Below are positions 50,201 to 60,100 of a stretch of 64,000 nucleotides of DNA, in pieces. The stretch is from Parahoeflea alexandrii. Its GTDB lineage: Bacteria; Pseudomonadota; Alphaproteobacteria; Rhizobiales; Rhizobiaceae. Position 1 is the first letter of the stretch; every line of letters starts with the position of its first letter. The position numbers and the translations under genes were made by a program. The DNA lies in the NCBI RefSeq assembly GCF_027214025.1, contig NZ_JAPWHB010000001.1, forward strand, positions 1,178,001 through 1,242,000, written 5' to 3'. The notes under the pieces are model-generated. The model was not told the DNA's origin. It worked only from the letters and a program-made list of their open reading frames with translations, and did no database searches.

Positions 50201-51574
50201 AAGAACCGGCGGCTACGGGTCCACTATCTGCTGGAGCCGGGCTGGAAAGCCGATGCCGCAATCCAGGGCCTGGGGCGGACCAACCGCACCAACCAGGCCC
50301 AGCCGCCGCTCTTCCGGCCGGTGGCGACCGATGTGAAGGCGGAAAAGCGCTTCCTCTCCACCATCGCGCGGCGGCTCGACACACTCGGCGCCATCACACG
50401 CGGTCAGCGCCAGACCGGCGGCCAGGGCCTGTTCCGCGCCGAGGACAACCTCGAAAGCGTCTATGCGCGCGATGCGCTGCGCCGGCTCTATCTGCTGATC
50501 GTCGCCGGCAAGGTCGAGGGCTGCCCGCTCCAGACCTTCGAGGAGGCGACCGGCCTCAAACTCGCCGACGCCAATGGAATCAAGGACGAGCTGCCGCCAA
50601 TCACCACCTTCCTCAACCGGCTGCTGGCGCTCACCATCGACCTGCAGAACATTCTGTTCGCGAGCTTCGAGCAAATCCTGTCAGCCCGGATCGAAGGCGC
50701 GATCGCCAGCGGCACATATGATGTCGGGCTCGAAACCTTGCGCGCCGAGAGCTTCACCGTTCTCGAGCGCCAGGCCATCCACACGCATCCCGCGACCGGC
50801 GCAGTGACGACATTGCTCACCATCGCCCAGCGTGTGCGCAACCGGCCGGTGACACTCGATGAGGCGCTCGACCATCTCACCGATCCCCGCGCGGCGCTCC
50901 TAGTCAACGAGCGCTCCCGACGAGCCGCAGTGCGTATCCCGACCACAAGCGTGATCGACGATGACGGCGCGGTCAAGCGCCGCGTGCGCCTGATCAGGCC
51001 GATGGAGGCGACCAATGTGCCTGTCGCCATGATGGGCGACACCCATTGGGTGGAAGCCGACCGCGTGGCATTTACGAAAGCCTGGGAGGCGGAAGTCGCA
51101 ACGGTGCCCGAATTCACCGACAGCACCATTCACATGGTCGCGGGCCTCCTGCTGCCGATCTGGAAGCGCCTGCCGAACGAGTCGACGCGGGTCTATCGGC
51201 TCCAGACCGATACGGGCGAGCGCGTCATCGGCCGCAAGGTCTCGCCGGCCTGGGCGGCAAACGCAACAACAACCGGCACGACGGCGCTCTCTCCGGAAGA
51301 AGCGTTTGCGGCGCTGATGGGTGGGCGGACGATTTTCGACCTCGCCGAAGGCCTGCAGCTTCGCCGTGCGCGCGTCATGGGCGCGAACCGGATCGAGCTC
51401 TCCGGCTTCACCGACACCATGCGCGACCGCCTCAAGGCCTATGGGTTGTTTGGCGAGATCATCTCCTGGAAGTTCCGCCTGTTCGTTCCGACTGACACAT
51501 CCGGTCCTGCGACCCTCGCCGCACTGCTGGATCGCTTCCCGATCGAACGTATCGCCGACCGGGAGGCTGCATGA
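47231..51574 (+). CDS. Methyltransferase - strawberry-notch helicase fusion protein
   Basis: A 1447-residue protein. The N-terminal part is a class I methyltransferase with motif I VLEPSAGSGLLAI (about residue 147) and NSPF (about residue 214, N6-adenine-like motif IV). The central helicase core has FLGDGTGAGKGRQVAGILL (Walker A, about residue 500) and GAIIFDESHAMQNAAG (DESH box, about residue 609), and the C-terminal strawberry-notch domain includes VHYLLEPGWKADAAIQGLGR and TNRTNQAQPP (about residues 998-1025). Such fusions are frequent on alphaproteobacterial ICEs and plasmids and may protect or process element DNA. It overlaps the Toprim gene by four bases. Confidence 0.9.
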   Translation: MTQMIPAAARGAATHPLADAEPIPHAADAARTLLVHLEQGRKIDAPILRNAMETAYGGSDADGAWDWKLAYDACEAATILFLRKYGKVLLRKAGSPAAALPLLAKITDLLPTHTRRSEESQAFQQFSTPIPLGFVAATAAAITPQDAVLEPSAGSGLLAILAEIAGGRLILNELADARADLLSSLFPAIPVTRFDAAQIDDYLDANLVPSVVVMNSPFSAMANVSGRMADSAYRHVASALVRLAPGGRLVAITSAGFAPDAPKWRDAFVRLQEHGRVVFTAAIDGHVYARHGTTIDTRLTVIDKLPADDPTTFPASPGVASDPATLLGWTEANLPPRESVSLPTIAPLRPAPSDPNNRSSCHAGAVEKASAIAAPAGEELAYETLEWNPPDGGRLTDALYEEYALQSIRISGSQIHPTKLVQSAAMASVAPPIPSYRPHLPANFGGTGLLSDAQLESVIYAGEAHSHHLPGAWTVDETFDVVTAAADDQDGAVRFRRGWFLGDGTGAGKGRQVAGILLDNWLKGRRRAVWVSKSDKLIEDAQRDWSALGQERLLVTPLSRFRQGTPIRLSQGILFATYATLRSDERGLKVSRVQQIVDWLGSDFDGAIIFDESHAMQNAAGSKGERGDQAASQQGRAGLRLQHALPDARVVYVSATGATTVHNLAYAQRLGLWGGEDFPFATRAEFVEAIEDGGVAAMEVLARDLKALGLYQARSLSYEGVEYELLEHQLTDEQRRIYDAYAGAFAIIHNNLDAAMQATNVTGSEGTMNRQAKSAARSAFESAKQRFFNHLITAMKTPSLIRSIEADLAAGHAAAIQIVSTGAALMERRLAEIPTEDWNDIQVDITPREYVLDYLAHSFPVQLYEPFTDSEGNLCSRPVFRDGQPVESREAIARRDRLIEKLASLPPVPGALDQIVQRFGTDMVAEVTGRSRRIIRKPGAGATADRLAVESRAVAANLAETQAFMDDAKRILVFSDAGGTGRSYHADLAAKNRRLRVHYLLEPGWKADAAIQGLGRTNRTNQAQPPLFRPVATDVKAEKRFLSTIARRLDTLGAITRGQRQTGGQGLFRAEDNLESVYARDALRRLYLLIVAGKVEGCPLQTFEEATGLKLADANGIKDELPPITTFLNRLLALTIDLQNILFASFEQILSARIEGAIASGTYDVGLETLRAESFTVLERQAIHTHPATGAVTTLLTIAQRVRNRPVTLDEALDHLTDPRAALLVNERSRRAAVRIPTTSVIDDDGAVKRRVRLIRPMEATNVPVAMMGDTHWVEADRVAFTKAWEAEVATVPEFTDSTIHMVAGLLLPIWKRLPNESTRVYRLQTDTGERVIGRKVSPAWAANATTTGTTALSPEEAFAALMGGRTIFDLAEGLQLRRARVMGANRIELSGFTDTMRDRLKAYGLFGEIISWKFRLFVPTDTSGPATLAALLDRFPIERIADREAA

Positions 51575-52617
51575 TGCCCCGCGATGCATCCGAACTGGCG
51601 CACCGTCTCGGCCGGCAGGCCGAGGCGGTGTGCCGCAAATATCTCTCCAGCGGACGGCGGGAGGGCCGCTACTGGATGGTCGGCGATGTCCGCAATACGC
51701 CCGGTCGCTCCATGTTCGTCCGCTTGATCGGACCCGAAACCGGCAAGGGCGCGGCGGGCAAATGGACCGACGCGGCGACCGGCGAGCATGGTGATCTGCT
51801 CGACGTGATCCGGGGGAGCTGCGACCTTGTCGACTTCAAGGACGTTGCCGACGAGGCGCGGCGGTTTCTCAGCCTACCGCATCCTGAAGCGGAGCAATCC
51901 GCGAACAGACGCACGATGACGTCTGCTCCAATGGGTTCGCGCGAAGCGGCACGACGGCTCTTCGCCATGTCGCAGCCGATTACGGGTACAGTCGCAGAAG
52001 CGTACTTACGGAAACGCGGCATTACGGCTTTGCACGGAGCCGGATCGCTCCGCTTCCACCCGCGCTGCTATTATCGGCCCGACGAGCATTCGCCGACCGA
52101 GACCTGGCCGGCGATGATTGCTTCCGTCACGGACCTCGACGGCCAGATCACCGGCGCGCACCGCACCTGGCTTTCCCCCGATGGCGACGGCAAGGCGCCG
52201 ATCGACACGCCGAGGCGGGCAATGGGCGACCTTCTCGGCCATGCGGTCCGGTTCGGCGTGGCGCACGACGTGATAGCGGCGGGAGAAGGCATCGAGACGA
52301 TCCTGTCGTTGCGTTGTGTCCTGACCCACATGCCGAAGGTCGCCGCGCTGTCGGCCGCACACCTTGCCGCTATCTTGTTCCCGGCGGCACTGCGCAGACT
52401 CTACATCGTCCGCGACGACGATCCGGCCGGCGATGGCGCGCGCGACAGCCTGATCGAGCGGGCGAACGCCGCCGGCATCGAGGCGATCGTGCTGTCGCCG
52501 GCGCTCGCGGACTTCAACGAGGATCTCCGCACCTTCGGCATCGACGCTCTGCGGGCAGCGGTCCGCCAGCAGCTCGCCCCGGAGGACGTCGCCCGTTTTC
52601 TTGTCCTGGCGACATAA
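51571..52617 (+). CDS. Toprim-domain primase-like protein
   Basis: A 348-residue protein. The N-terminal region (CRKYLSSGRREGRYWMVGD and GKWTDAATGEHGDLLDVI) resembles the zinc-finger/CHC2-like part of plasmid primases but lacks the full Cys set. The C-terminal Toprim domain has the conserved glutamate in VIAAGEGIETILSL (about residue 234) and the acidic YIVRDDDPAGDGA (about residue 280). Likely primes or processes element DNA. Coupled to the strawberry-notch gene by an ATGA overlap. Confidence 0.85.
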   Translation: MMPRDASELAHRLGRQAEAVCRKYLSSGRREGRYWMVGDVRNTPGRSMFVRLIGPETGKGAAGKWTDAATGEHGDLLDVIRGSCDLVDFKDVADEARRFLSLPHPEAEQSANRRTMTSAPMGSREAARRLFAMSQPITGTVAEAYLRKRGITALHGAGSLRFHPRCYYRPDEHSPTETWPAMIASVTDLDGQITGAHRTWLSPDGDGKAPIDTPRRAMGDLLGHAVRFGVAHDVIAAGEGIETILSLRCVLTHMPKVAALSAAHLAAILFPAALRRLYIVRDDDPAGDGARDSLIERANAAGIEAIVLSPALADFNEDLRTFGIDALRAAVRQQLAPEDVARFLVLAT

Positions 52618-52943
52618 CCGGAAGGGATAAGCGCGGGGCAGCGGCAGCCATCGCCGCATCGCACGAGGCTGCATCCCGTTGCGGCGGAAAGGCCCGCGAC
52701 CCGGCCTTCGAGAGGGCGATCGGCCGTCAAGCGGGCCGGACCGGCAATGGCTGCGCCCAGCTATTTTCCGGCGCGCTCCAGAGGAGCGCTTTCCATCGCG
52801 AAGCAAAATAGCCGGCCTTCGCCATCCTCCGCTATCGCTTCGGCCCTCTCGCTTGCGCTTCGGGTGCAGGTCCGGACCGCCCGTCGGCTGGTCTCGCCAT
52901 GAAGGCCGCGAGGGTCGCGGTCAATCCGACGAAGGAGCATCCC
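52618..52943. other. Intergenic region before the DUF2493 gene
   Basis: About 325 bases; no credible gene. The AAGGAG ribosome site of the next gene lies near its end. No leader of the ardC/parB type was found here. Confidence 0.4.
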
Positions 52944-53885
52944 ATGGCGAGCGAACACGACGACGGCTTCGAACCTCACCACGCCTCATCCCCCACCGAC
53001 CACGTTCTCACCGAACTCCAGCTCTACGGATACCGCCCATTCCAGGACGAACCCGATCCGAGACCACTCCCGGAGGTCGACCACGTCGCCGGCGCCATCG
53101 CCGACATCTTCGACGCCCTGATCGCCACCCTGGAAGACACTCGCCTCGAGCCCGACCTCGACGACCTACTGTGGTCGGCCGTCAACCTCTTCCATCGGGC
53201 CACCGGCCGGATCGAGCGGGAACTCGACGACAACGAGCAGGCGCAACGCCGCGGCCAGCGCGAACAGGATGGCTCCGAGGTCAAGTCGGTCGAACTGGAG
53301 CGCCTCACCGCCGAAGGGCAGACGCTGATCGAGCGCCGCAACGCCTTCGAGATGATGCGCGACCAGGCCGCTGAGCATTTCGAGCGCCACACCGGCTCCA
53401 ACTGGCGTCCCCGCAGCAGATCGATGGTCAACCACCGCAACCTAACCTCTGCCATGATCGACAGCCGCGATTTCCTCGCCGCCAAGCGTCGTGCCGAGAC
53501 CGAGGTGTTGTTGCCGGCGGGACCGAAGATCGCTTTTACTGGCGGGCTCGATTTCAACGATCACCACCTGATCTGGGCCAAGCTCGATAAGGTCCACGCC
53601 AAACACCCCGACATGGTTCTGCTGCACGGCAAGTCGCCGAAAGGCGCCGAGAAGATCGCGGCCAAATGGGCCGACACCCGCAAGGTGCAGCAGGTCGGCT
53701 TCGCCCCCGACTGGACGAAACACGCCAAAGCCGCACCGTTCAAGCGCAACGACGCCTTGCTGGACGTACTGCCGATCGGGGTCATAGTCTTTCCCGGAAC
53801 GGGCATTCAGGACAATCTCGCCGACAAGGCCAGAAAGCTCGGCATACCACTCTTCGACTTCCGCCCGAAGGGAGACCGGGCGTAA
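52944..53885 (+). CDS. DUF2493 (SLOG-like) protein
   Basis: A 313-residue protein. The first ~190 residues are acidic and helical; residues about 198-310 form a DUF2493 Rossmann-like domain (PKIAFTGGLDFNDHHLIWAK, MVLLHGKSPKGAEKIAAKWA, PIGVIVFPGTGIQDNLADKA), related to the SLOG nucleotide-ligand-binding superfamily. This pair of domains is common on Rhizobiales plasmids and ICEs; ligand and role unknown. ATG 52944 has GAAGGAG upstream. Confidence 0.85.
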   Translation: MASEHDDGFEPHHASSPTDHVLTELQLYGYRPFQDEPDPRPLPEVDHVAGAIADIFDALIATLEDTRLEPDLDDLLWSAVNLFHRATGRIERELDDNEQAQRRGQREQDGSEVKSVELERLTAEGQTLIERRNAFEMMRDQAAEHFERHTGSNWRPRSRSMVNHRNLTSAMIDSRDFLAAKRRAETEVLLPAGPKIAFTGGLDFNDHHLIWAKLDKVHAKHPDMVLLHGKSPKGAEKIAAKWADTRKVQQVGFAPDWTKHAKAAPFKRNDALLDVLPIGVIVFPGTGIQDNLADKARKLGIPLFDFRPKGDRA

Positions 53886-54260
53886 GCGCCGTTCTCTCAA
53901 AGCCTTCACCGGCAGAAGTCGACCTCGTCTCTGTCGTTCCAAGGTCAAGGACAGCTTCTCGAAAGCCGCCGTTCCTAGCACGCCCAACGGTCGACTTGGT
54001 CGGGGCCGGAGGAAGTCTGTCAGCTTTGAGCCAATTGATGGCGATAGCAGATATCAATAGGCTTGCGATAACCGGGGCACCATTGGGCGTGCGTCCCGGG
54101 TGAAACATGAAGGGGGGAAATCAACGCGCCGCCGGCGTCGAGCCTGCGTTCTGTTGATAACTACGAGTTCCTACATCCGATCGTTTGTATGTTTCATGCA
54201 CTAGTATAGGTTGCGGGCTGCCGCTATTGTAGCAGAACACCTTCAAGTAAAGCTTTAAAC
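53886..54260. other. Intergenic region before the AAA ATPase gene
   Basis: About 375 bases. Composition becomes A+T-rich toward 54150-54260, as expected for a promoter; TATAGG at 54203-54208 might be a -10 element but no good -35 was identified. No gene seen. Confidence 0.4.
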
Positions 54261-56873
54261 ATGCACCCAGCTCCCCCGCCGAAAACTGTGCTTCAAACGA
54301 TACTGGATTGGTCGCAACGGCGTCCTATGTGGCAGCGAGATGCACTGCGGCGTATTGTAACAGGCGGTACACTTGATGCTTCCGCCATCAACGAAGTTCT
54401 GGACCTCTGTAAGAAGGAGCACGGCGCGCCCGATATCTCCCTGACGGCCGCGGCGCTGGAAGCGGTCCACTTGCCGGCGAATCCCGGTAACGGCGCGACC
54501 ATCGCCTTGGTCTCCCTTGGCGATGTCGTCGGCGTGAACCAATTGGCTCCGAAGCAGACCCTTGTGTTCGAGCAACAGGGCCTGACAGTTATTTGCGGAC
54601 CAAACGGAGCCGGCAAATCGGGATATGGGCGGGTGTTGAAGCGCGCCTGTAGGGCACGCAAGGCCGGTGAAATCATGCCCGACGCATTTTCCTTAACGAT
54701 CGGCGGCAAGGCTACGGCCAGTTTTACAATCTCGCAGGACGGTGTGCAGCAGCCTGTGCTGCCATGGGGGGACAACGCGAATCCTGATCCTGTGCTTTCC
54801 GCCGTCAGCGTATTCGACCGCGAATGCGGCGCCGTCCACATCCAGGACAAGACAGAGGTTGCCTTCCGGCCGTTCGGGCTCGACATTCCCGACGACCTAG
54901 CGGCGGTCTGCACGCAGATCAAGGTGCGGCTGCAGACCGAAGAGACTCAGTTCAAGGCGCTGCGCGATCCCGTGTTCGACAAGCCTACTTGGCGGGCGAC
55001 CACGGCGGTCGGGCGTATCATGTCCGGTCTCAAACACAATACGAAGCTGGAGCCGCTGGCGACGCTCGCAGTCATGACCGATGCAGAACGGGCACGCCTC
55101 CAGCAACTCACCGAAGACCTCGCCAAGAATCCGGTCGAAGCGGCCGCCGAGCAGCACCAGTTCGCCGATGGCATCGCGAGGATTCTGCGCTATCTCAAGA
55201 AGGTTGAGGAATGCTATTCCGACGACACCCTCAACACACTGAAATCGCTTGCAGACGATGCAAGAACCAAACGGGTTGCCGCGACGATCGCCGCAGGAAA
55301 CGCCTTCAAGGACGCCACCTTCCCCGGCGTTGGCGCGGAAGTATGGCGGGAGCTATGGGAGGCGGCGCGGCACTATTCGAAGCATGTTGAACGGCGGTTC
55401 CCGGCGGTGGAGGGTGAAAAATGCGTGCTGTGCCATCAGCCGCTGAGCGCCGAGGCCGGTGCGCGGCTGGGCGGCTTCGAGGGTTTCATCCGCGATGATA
55501 CGGGAAAGCAGGCTGACGCGGCCGAGAAGGTCTACACGAAGACATTCACGGAGTTCCGGACGCGTCAGCCGGATATTCGACTAGTCGCGGACATACGGAG
55601 GCGAATTGCCATCCAGCACGCTGATTTGGCCGCCGACGTGCTGCGCTTTATGGCCACCGCCGATCTGCGCAGATTACAGTGTCTGCGAGATATCGAGCAC
55701 GGCGGTGTTATGACCCTGTTGCCGATGTCGGCAATCCCGGAAACAGAGCTGCTGGCACTTGAAAGTGACACCCGCACATATGCCGGTCAGTTGGAGGCAG
55801 CAGCCGACGTCGAAGGCCGCCAGATCCTGCAGGCCGAGCACGACGAGCTAGAAGACCGAGCTGCAGCTACCGCTCTTCACGAGGTCGCCACGAAAGAGGT
55901 CGAGCGGCTGGCAAAGCTCGAGCGCATTGCCAAGTGCTTGGCGCAGACCGCGACCACCACTATCACGAAACTTGGCAACGAACTTGCCGATGACATCATC
56001 ACTCCCCGGATGCGTGACCGCTTCCAGAGAGAGATCGTCAGGCTTGCGGCGGAGAAGGTGCGTGTTGAGGTGGTGCGTTCCGGCGGCCAGTACGGCTCGC
56101 CAAACTACCAGATTCGTCTGTTCGCAAATCCCAAGACCAAGGTGCATCTGGTGCTGAGCGAAGGCGAGCAAACCTGCGTAGCACTGGCGGCTTTCCTGAC
56201 CGAGCTCGCGACAGCCACACACAAGTCCGCACTCATCTTCGACGATCCTGTAACATCGCTCGACCACCGGTGGCGCAGGAAGGTCGCACAAAGGCTCGTG
56301 GAAGAGGCGAAGGAACGTCAGATCATTGTTTTCACCCACGACCTGGTGTTTGTGAACGACCTGAATGATACCGCTCGCGGCCAAGGCATTCCCGCCAAAC
56401 TTGCAAACCTTTCACGCGGGCCGGAAGGTACTGGTATCGTGGGCGATGGATTGCCGTGGGATCATGCTGGCGTCAAGGCGCGCTTGGACCGGCTTGAGAA
56501 AGACCAACGGGCTGCCAAGGCTCTTTATGATGCCAACGACGAGGACAGCTACCGCAGCTCCGCCGTCAGACTTTACGGTTTTCTGCGGGCCACGTGGGAG
56601 CGGGCGCTCGAGGAGATCGTATTCGCTGGTGTGCTGATAAGGCACCGGGATTACATTGATACCAAGCATTTGAAGAAGGTCACCGCGCTGTTGGAGATGG
56701 ATGCGGAAGCATTCCGAGCAGCGTTCAAGAAATGCAGCGACATCATCGAAGCGCATGATCCGTCGCGCGTTCGTAATGAGGAGCCACCACCACCTTCGGA
56801 GATCTCGGACGATATTAAGGCCCTCAAGGACTGGGCCGACGCTCTTCGTATTCGGCAGAATGCCGTAGCATAA
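54261..56873 (+). CDS. AAA ATPase with zinc-hook coiled coil (RloC/PrrC-like)
   Basis: An 870-residue ABC/SMC-type ATPase of the AAA_13 kind. Walker A is ICGPNGAGKSGYG (residues 111-123), the ABC signature LSEGEQTCVALAAF lies near residue 633 and Walker B IFDDPVTSLDHRW near residue 660. The middle is coiled-coil with a CVLC zinc-hook motif at C388/C391, as in RloC. The C-terminal ~110 residues (FLRATWERALEE with R776 and E780, and H832) recall the anticodon-nuclease domain of PrrC/RloC, but spacing to the His differs from PrrC. An ATP-gated defence effector is plausible; the nuclease assignment is tentative. Confidence 0.75.
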   Translation: MHPAPPPKTVLQTILDWSQRRPMWQRDALRRIVTGGTLDASAINEVLDLCKKEHGAPDISLTAAALEAVHLPANPGNGATIALVSLGDVVGVNQLAPKQTLVFEQQGLTVICGPNGAGKSGYGRVLKRACRARKAGEIMPDAFSLTIGGKATASFTISQDGVQQPVLPWGDNANPDPVLSAVSVFDRECGAVHIQDKTEVAFRPFGLDIPDDLAAVCTQIKVRLQTEETQFKALRDPVFDKPTWRATTAVGRIMSGLKHNTKLEPLATLAVMTDAERARLQQLTEDLAKNPVEAAAEQHQFADGIARILRYLKKVEECYSDDTLNTLKSLADDARTKRVAATIAAGNAFKDATFPGVGAEVWRELWEAARHYSKHVERRFPAVEGEKCVLCHQPLSAEAGARLGGFEGFIRDDTGKQADAAEKVYTKTFTEFRTRQPDIRLVADIRRRIAIQHADLAADVLRFMATADLRRLQCLRDIEHGGVMTLLPMSAIPETELLALESDTRTYAGQLEAAADVEGRQILQAEHDELEDRAAATALHEVATKEVERLAKLERIAKCLAQTATTTITKLGNELADDIITPRMRDRFQREIVRLAAEKVRVEVVRSGGQYGSPNYQIRLFANPKTKVHLVLSEGEQTCVALAAFLTELATATHKSALIFDDPVTSLDHRWRRKVAQRLVEEAKERQIIVFTHDLVFVNDLNDTARGQGIPAKLANLSRGPEGTGIVGDGLPWDHAGVKARLDRLEKDQRAAKALYDANDEDSYRSSAVRLYGFLRATWERALEEIVFAGVLIRHRDYIDTKHLKKVTALLEMDAEAFRAAFKKCSDIIEAHDPSRVRNEEPPPPSEISDDIKALKDWADALRIRQNAVA

Positions 56874-57197
56874 TCATTCTGATATCGCTTGGATATCTTG
56901 CGGTTACCGAAATGGCTCGCAAAATCGCGCTGGCGTGATTAAGGGTCAGGAATCACGGGAACGTCGTGCTTGAACCTGACGAGCGCCATCGCAGGCCCTT
57001 AGAAGGTCGCCGTCGGAATCCGCGAAGGGGTCGGCCTGATTTAACGCGAGTGCGCTTTATGAATTGTCGGCTAGTGGGCAATTAAGTTGTTAGGCTGAAA
57101 GGCCGGAGTGAGGGCGCCTTGCGATCCGGCAATCCTAGGCCAACTTCTGCTTCTAACCTCCGGTTGGCTTTAATCGGCTACGTCGCAACAGCTCGCA
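56874..57197. other. Convergent intergenic region
   Basis: About 320 bases between the convergent AAA and DUF3883 genes; no gene. A weak 6-bp GCCGGA/TCCGGC inverted repeat near 57100-57135 is the only terminator-like structure seen. Confidence 0.35.
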
Positions 57198-60100
57198 TTA
57201 GCGACGTCTGCCGAACGCGTAGCGGATGCTGTCACCGACAATATTGAGAACGCCATCAGCGTCCGGTCCGAGCGGGTTTGGGAGGATGTCGATCGTCGTC
57301 GTGCCGGTCTGTCCGATATTGGCGACATAGGCGATCACGTACCGCTCGGCCGATCTTGACCGCGCGACTTCGCGTGCACGGCGAACCTCAGTCTCCCCTA
57401 ACTCAAACTGGCAGGGGTCCTCAGTGCTCGCCTTTACCTCGATGTACCATGTCTGCTTATTGAAGCTGATGCAGAAATCGTAACCGAGAGTGTCACTGCC
57501 CTCGCGACCGTTGAATGTGGTGCCGTTACTCGAAACCCAGCAGCGGTCTATGTCCTGGCCGGGTTGCCGCGACTTCAGCCAATGGTAGACGGTCAGCTCG
57601 CCGATCCGACCGATCATGTCCTTCTTTTCTTGCGGGATCCCGCTATAGGCCCCACCACTCCCGCGGCCTCTAGAGCCGCGACGCCTTCTGCGTGCCTCCT
57701 CGGCAGGTGCGAGGTCGGCAAACATGCCGATTGGCCGGTTCAACAATTTTCTGGACAGGCCTTGGGATATCTCCTCAGACAGCTTCAGCCAGTCGACCGC
57801 CTGCGGATCACGCAGATCGCCGTTTAAGCGCACCGACCGCGCTTCGCTATCACGGCGCTTGCGCTCCTCGCGCGCCTTCAGCGCCTCCGCTTCGATCTCC
57901 GTCCCCGCGACGCCAAGCTCAGCGCGGTCGAGGGTACGGGCCATGTCCGTCGGCCAGACTCCCAGCCGCGCGAACCAGATCAGGAGTTCGGCCTCGGCCC
58001 AGGTGCGGCAGTCGAACGCACCAGCTTCATCCAGCCGCCGCCGCAGCTCGGTCTCCGCCTGGCCCGGGTCGCGCCACAGCTCGTGGACCTTCGCCGATTT
58101 CTGAACGCCCCAGGCTCTGACCAGCGGCTGCGCTCTCCGCGTCACTTGTTTAAGCGTCGCTGCGTTCACAGTTCGCACGGTCGCCACTTCGGCCAGTCCG
58201 TGCAGATTTCCCCCCCTTGGTGGGGCTCCGTTGGCCACCAGCCATTTCGCGACGTGTTCGGCCAGTAGTTCATCGGGGATCCGCTCGTACCGATGGAGCC
58301 AGTCCGGGTCTGGCCGCAGGTTGGACAGCGCCTCGCAGGCGGCCGTGTAGCGCGAGTCCGGCTCGAACCCGAGGATGGTCGGTGCCACCATGTTCCTCAG
58401 CGCATCGGTGATCGAGATTCGGTTGTCCTCTACGAAATACTCAAGCTGCGACGCCTGCGCGGCCGGGTCGACGTCCGGTGGGCTACCGGTAGAGACAAGG
58501 CTCGTGTTGAACTCCGCAAAATCCAGATCGAGCCTCTCGCGCAGCTCGCCAGTTGAGAAGCTGATCTTCGCGGCCGCGACGATCTCCTCCGGCGCGGTCG
58601 CGTCGGAAGGCAGAGCCGAGCGCAGCAGGTCGATTAATGCAGCACGATCCTCGGTCGCGGCCAGTTCGCCTTGCAACCATCGCTCGAACGCCGACTCTCC
58701 GCCCAATTGAAAGACGATCGCTCGGAACCAGTGCAGCTGGCGGTCGATCCTTTCGCCGAGGGACTCCCTCGCGACCTGAGTCGCCTGTTCGCTCAGCTCA
58801 AGCATCCGACATAGGCGGAGCAGATCCTCCTGCCCCGTCGGCCTATCGTCGACGGCGACGCCCTCAAACGCGAGCTGCCGGGTCAACAGCTTCATATGAG
58901 GTACGACGGCCGAATGCTGGATCGCTTCGCCGATCGCGGGCAGCGCCGCCTCCACCTGCGACCAGGTCAGGCCGCCCTCGCCGATGAGGATAACGAGTGG
59001 CTCGCCCTCGGTGCGCTCGAATTGGTAGGCCGGCCGCGATGTCGGCGGGGTCACGTCACGTCCCTCGAGCATGAACCTAACGTCAATCTTCTGCTGCAGC
59101 TCAATGCGGTCGAGGGCCTGGACGATACCCGACCTATCCGACGGCAAGCGGTTGATATCCATGCTGTCTAAGGCCCCGAGCGCAACAGCTAGCATCGGGC
59201 GCAGCCATGGGCACCGCTCCACCAGTCTGGGCCCAACTGGCAATTCCTCCAACGCAGCGCCATCGACTTGGATGGCGTAGGCTAGTTGGGAGGTGCGGTG
59301 GATACGTTCGCCGTACAGCCTCTGCAGCAATACTCCCAAGCGACCCTGCTCGGCCGAGCGGATTTCGACCAGCGGGTCGCCGATCACTTCAACGAGGCTC
59401 GCCGCGATTGAATCCGCACTGTCGCGGACGTAAACTGTCTCGGCATCGCTCCCGAGGACCTTCGCAACCCCCAGCTGACCACGCCGCCGGACCAGTAGCT
59501 GGGCCGGTGCTTTGCCCGTCGGCAGGGCGGCCTCGGGCGTCCCGTGCTGCTCAGCTAACCGAATCCAGCAGCGGCTGTAAATGTTCATGAGCTCGCGTTC
59601 GTAGAAGCGCCTGACGCAGCCATCCGCGAACTGCTCGGCCAGGAAGCCGGCCTGCTCGAGCAGAGAGTCGTTCGCGTTGAAAGTTCGGAACTCCGCGTGC
59701 TTGCGCAAATTGTCGAGCGCACCGTCGGCTGCACGGTCAAGGGCCCGCCCCAATTTGTAGGACGGGCGTCGCAGGAACGGTGGATAGCGATCCGTGCTTT
59801 TCGACAGCCACACCTCACGCCCCGTGCAGCGCCGCCGCCTCAGGCCATCGTCGCTGGGTTCGTCGCACGGAACCCAAGCAGCAGAACGAAGGAATGCCGC
59901 GAGCGGAGTCGGCCAATCGCGATTGTCCGACCGGTGACTGTGCCGGTGCTTTACCACGGTCCATAGGTGTCTGCGCTCGATCCGGCCGATCCAATAGACG
60001 ATCAACTTCGAATAGGCGTCCAGCGCGTCGTCGCTGAACTCGTCGATATCGGCTTGGCCGGGCATCCACCAGAGCGCGCCTACGTCGTAGTCGGTCGAAG

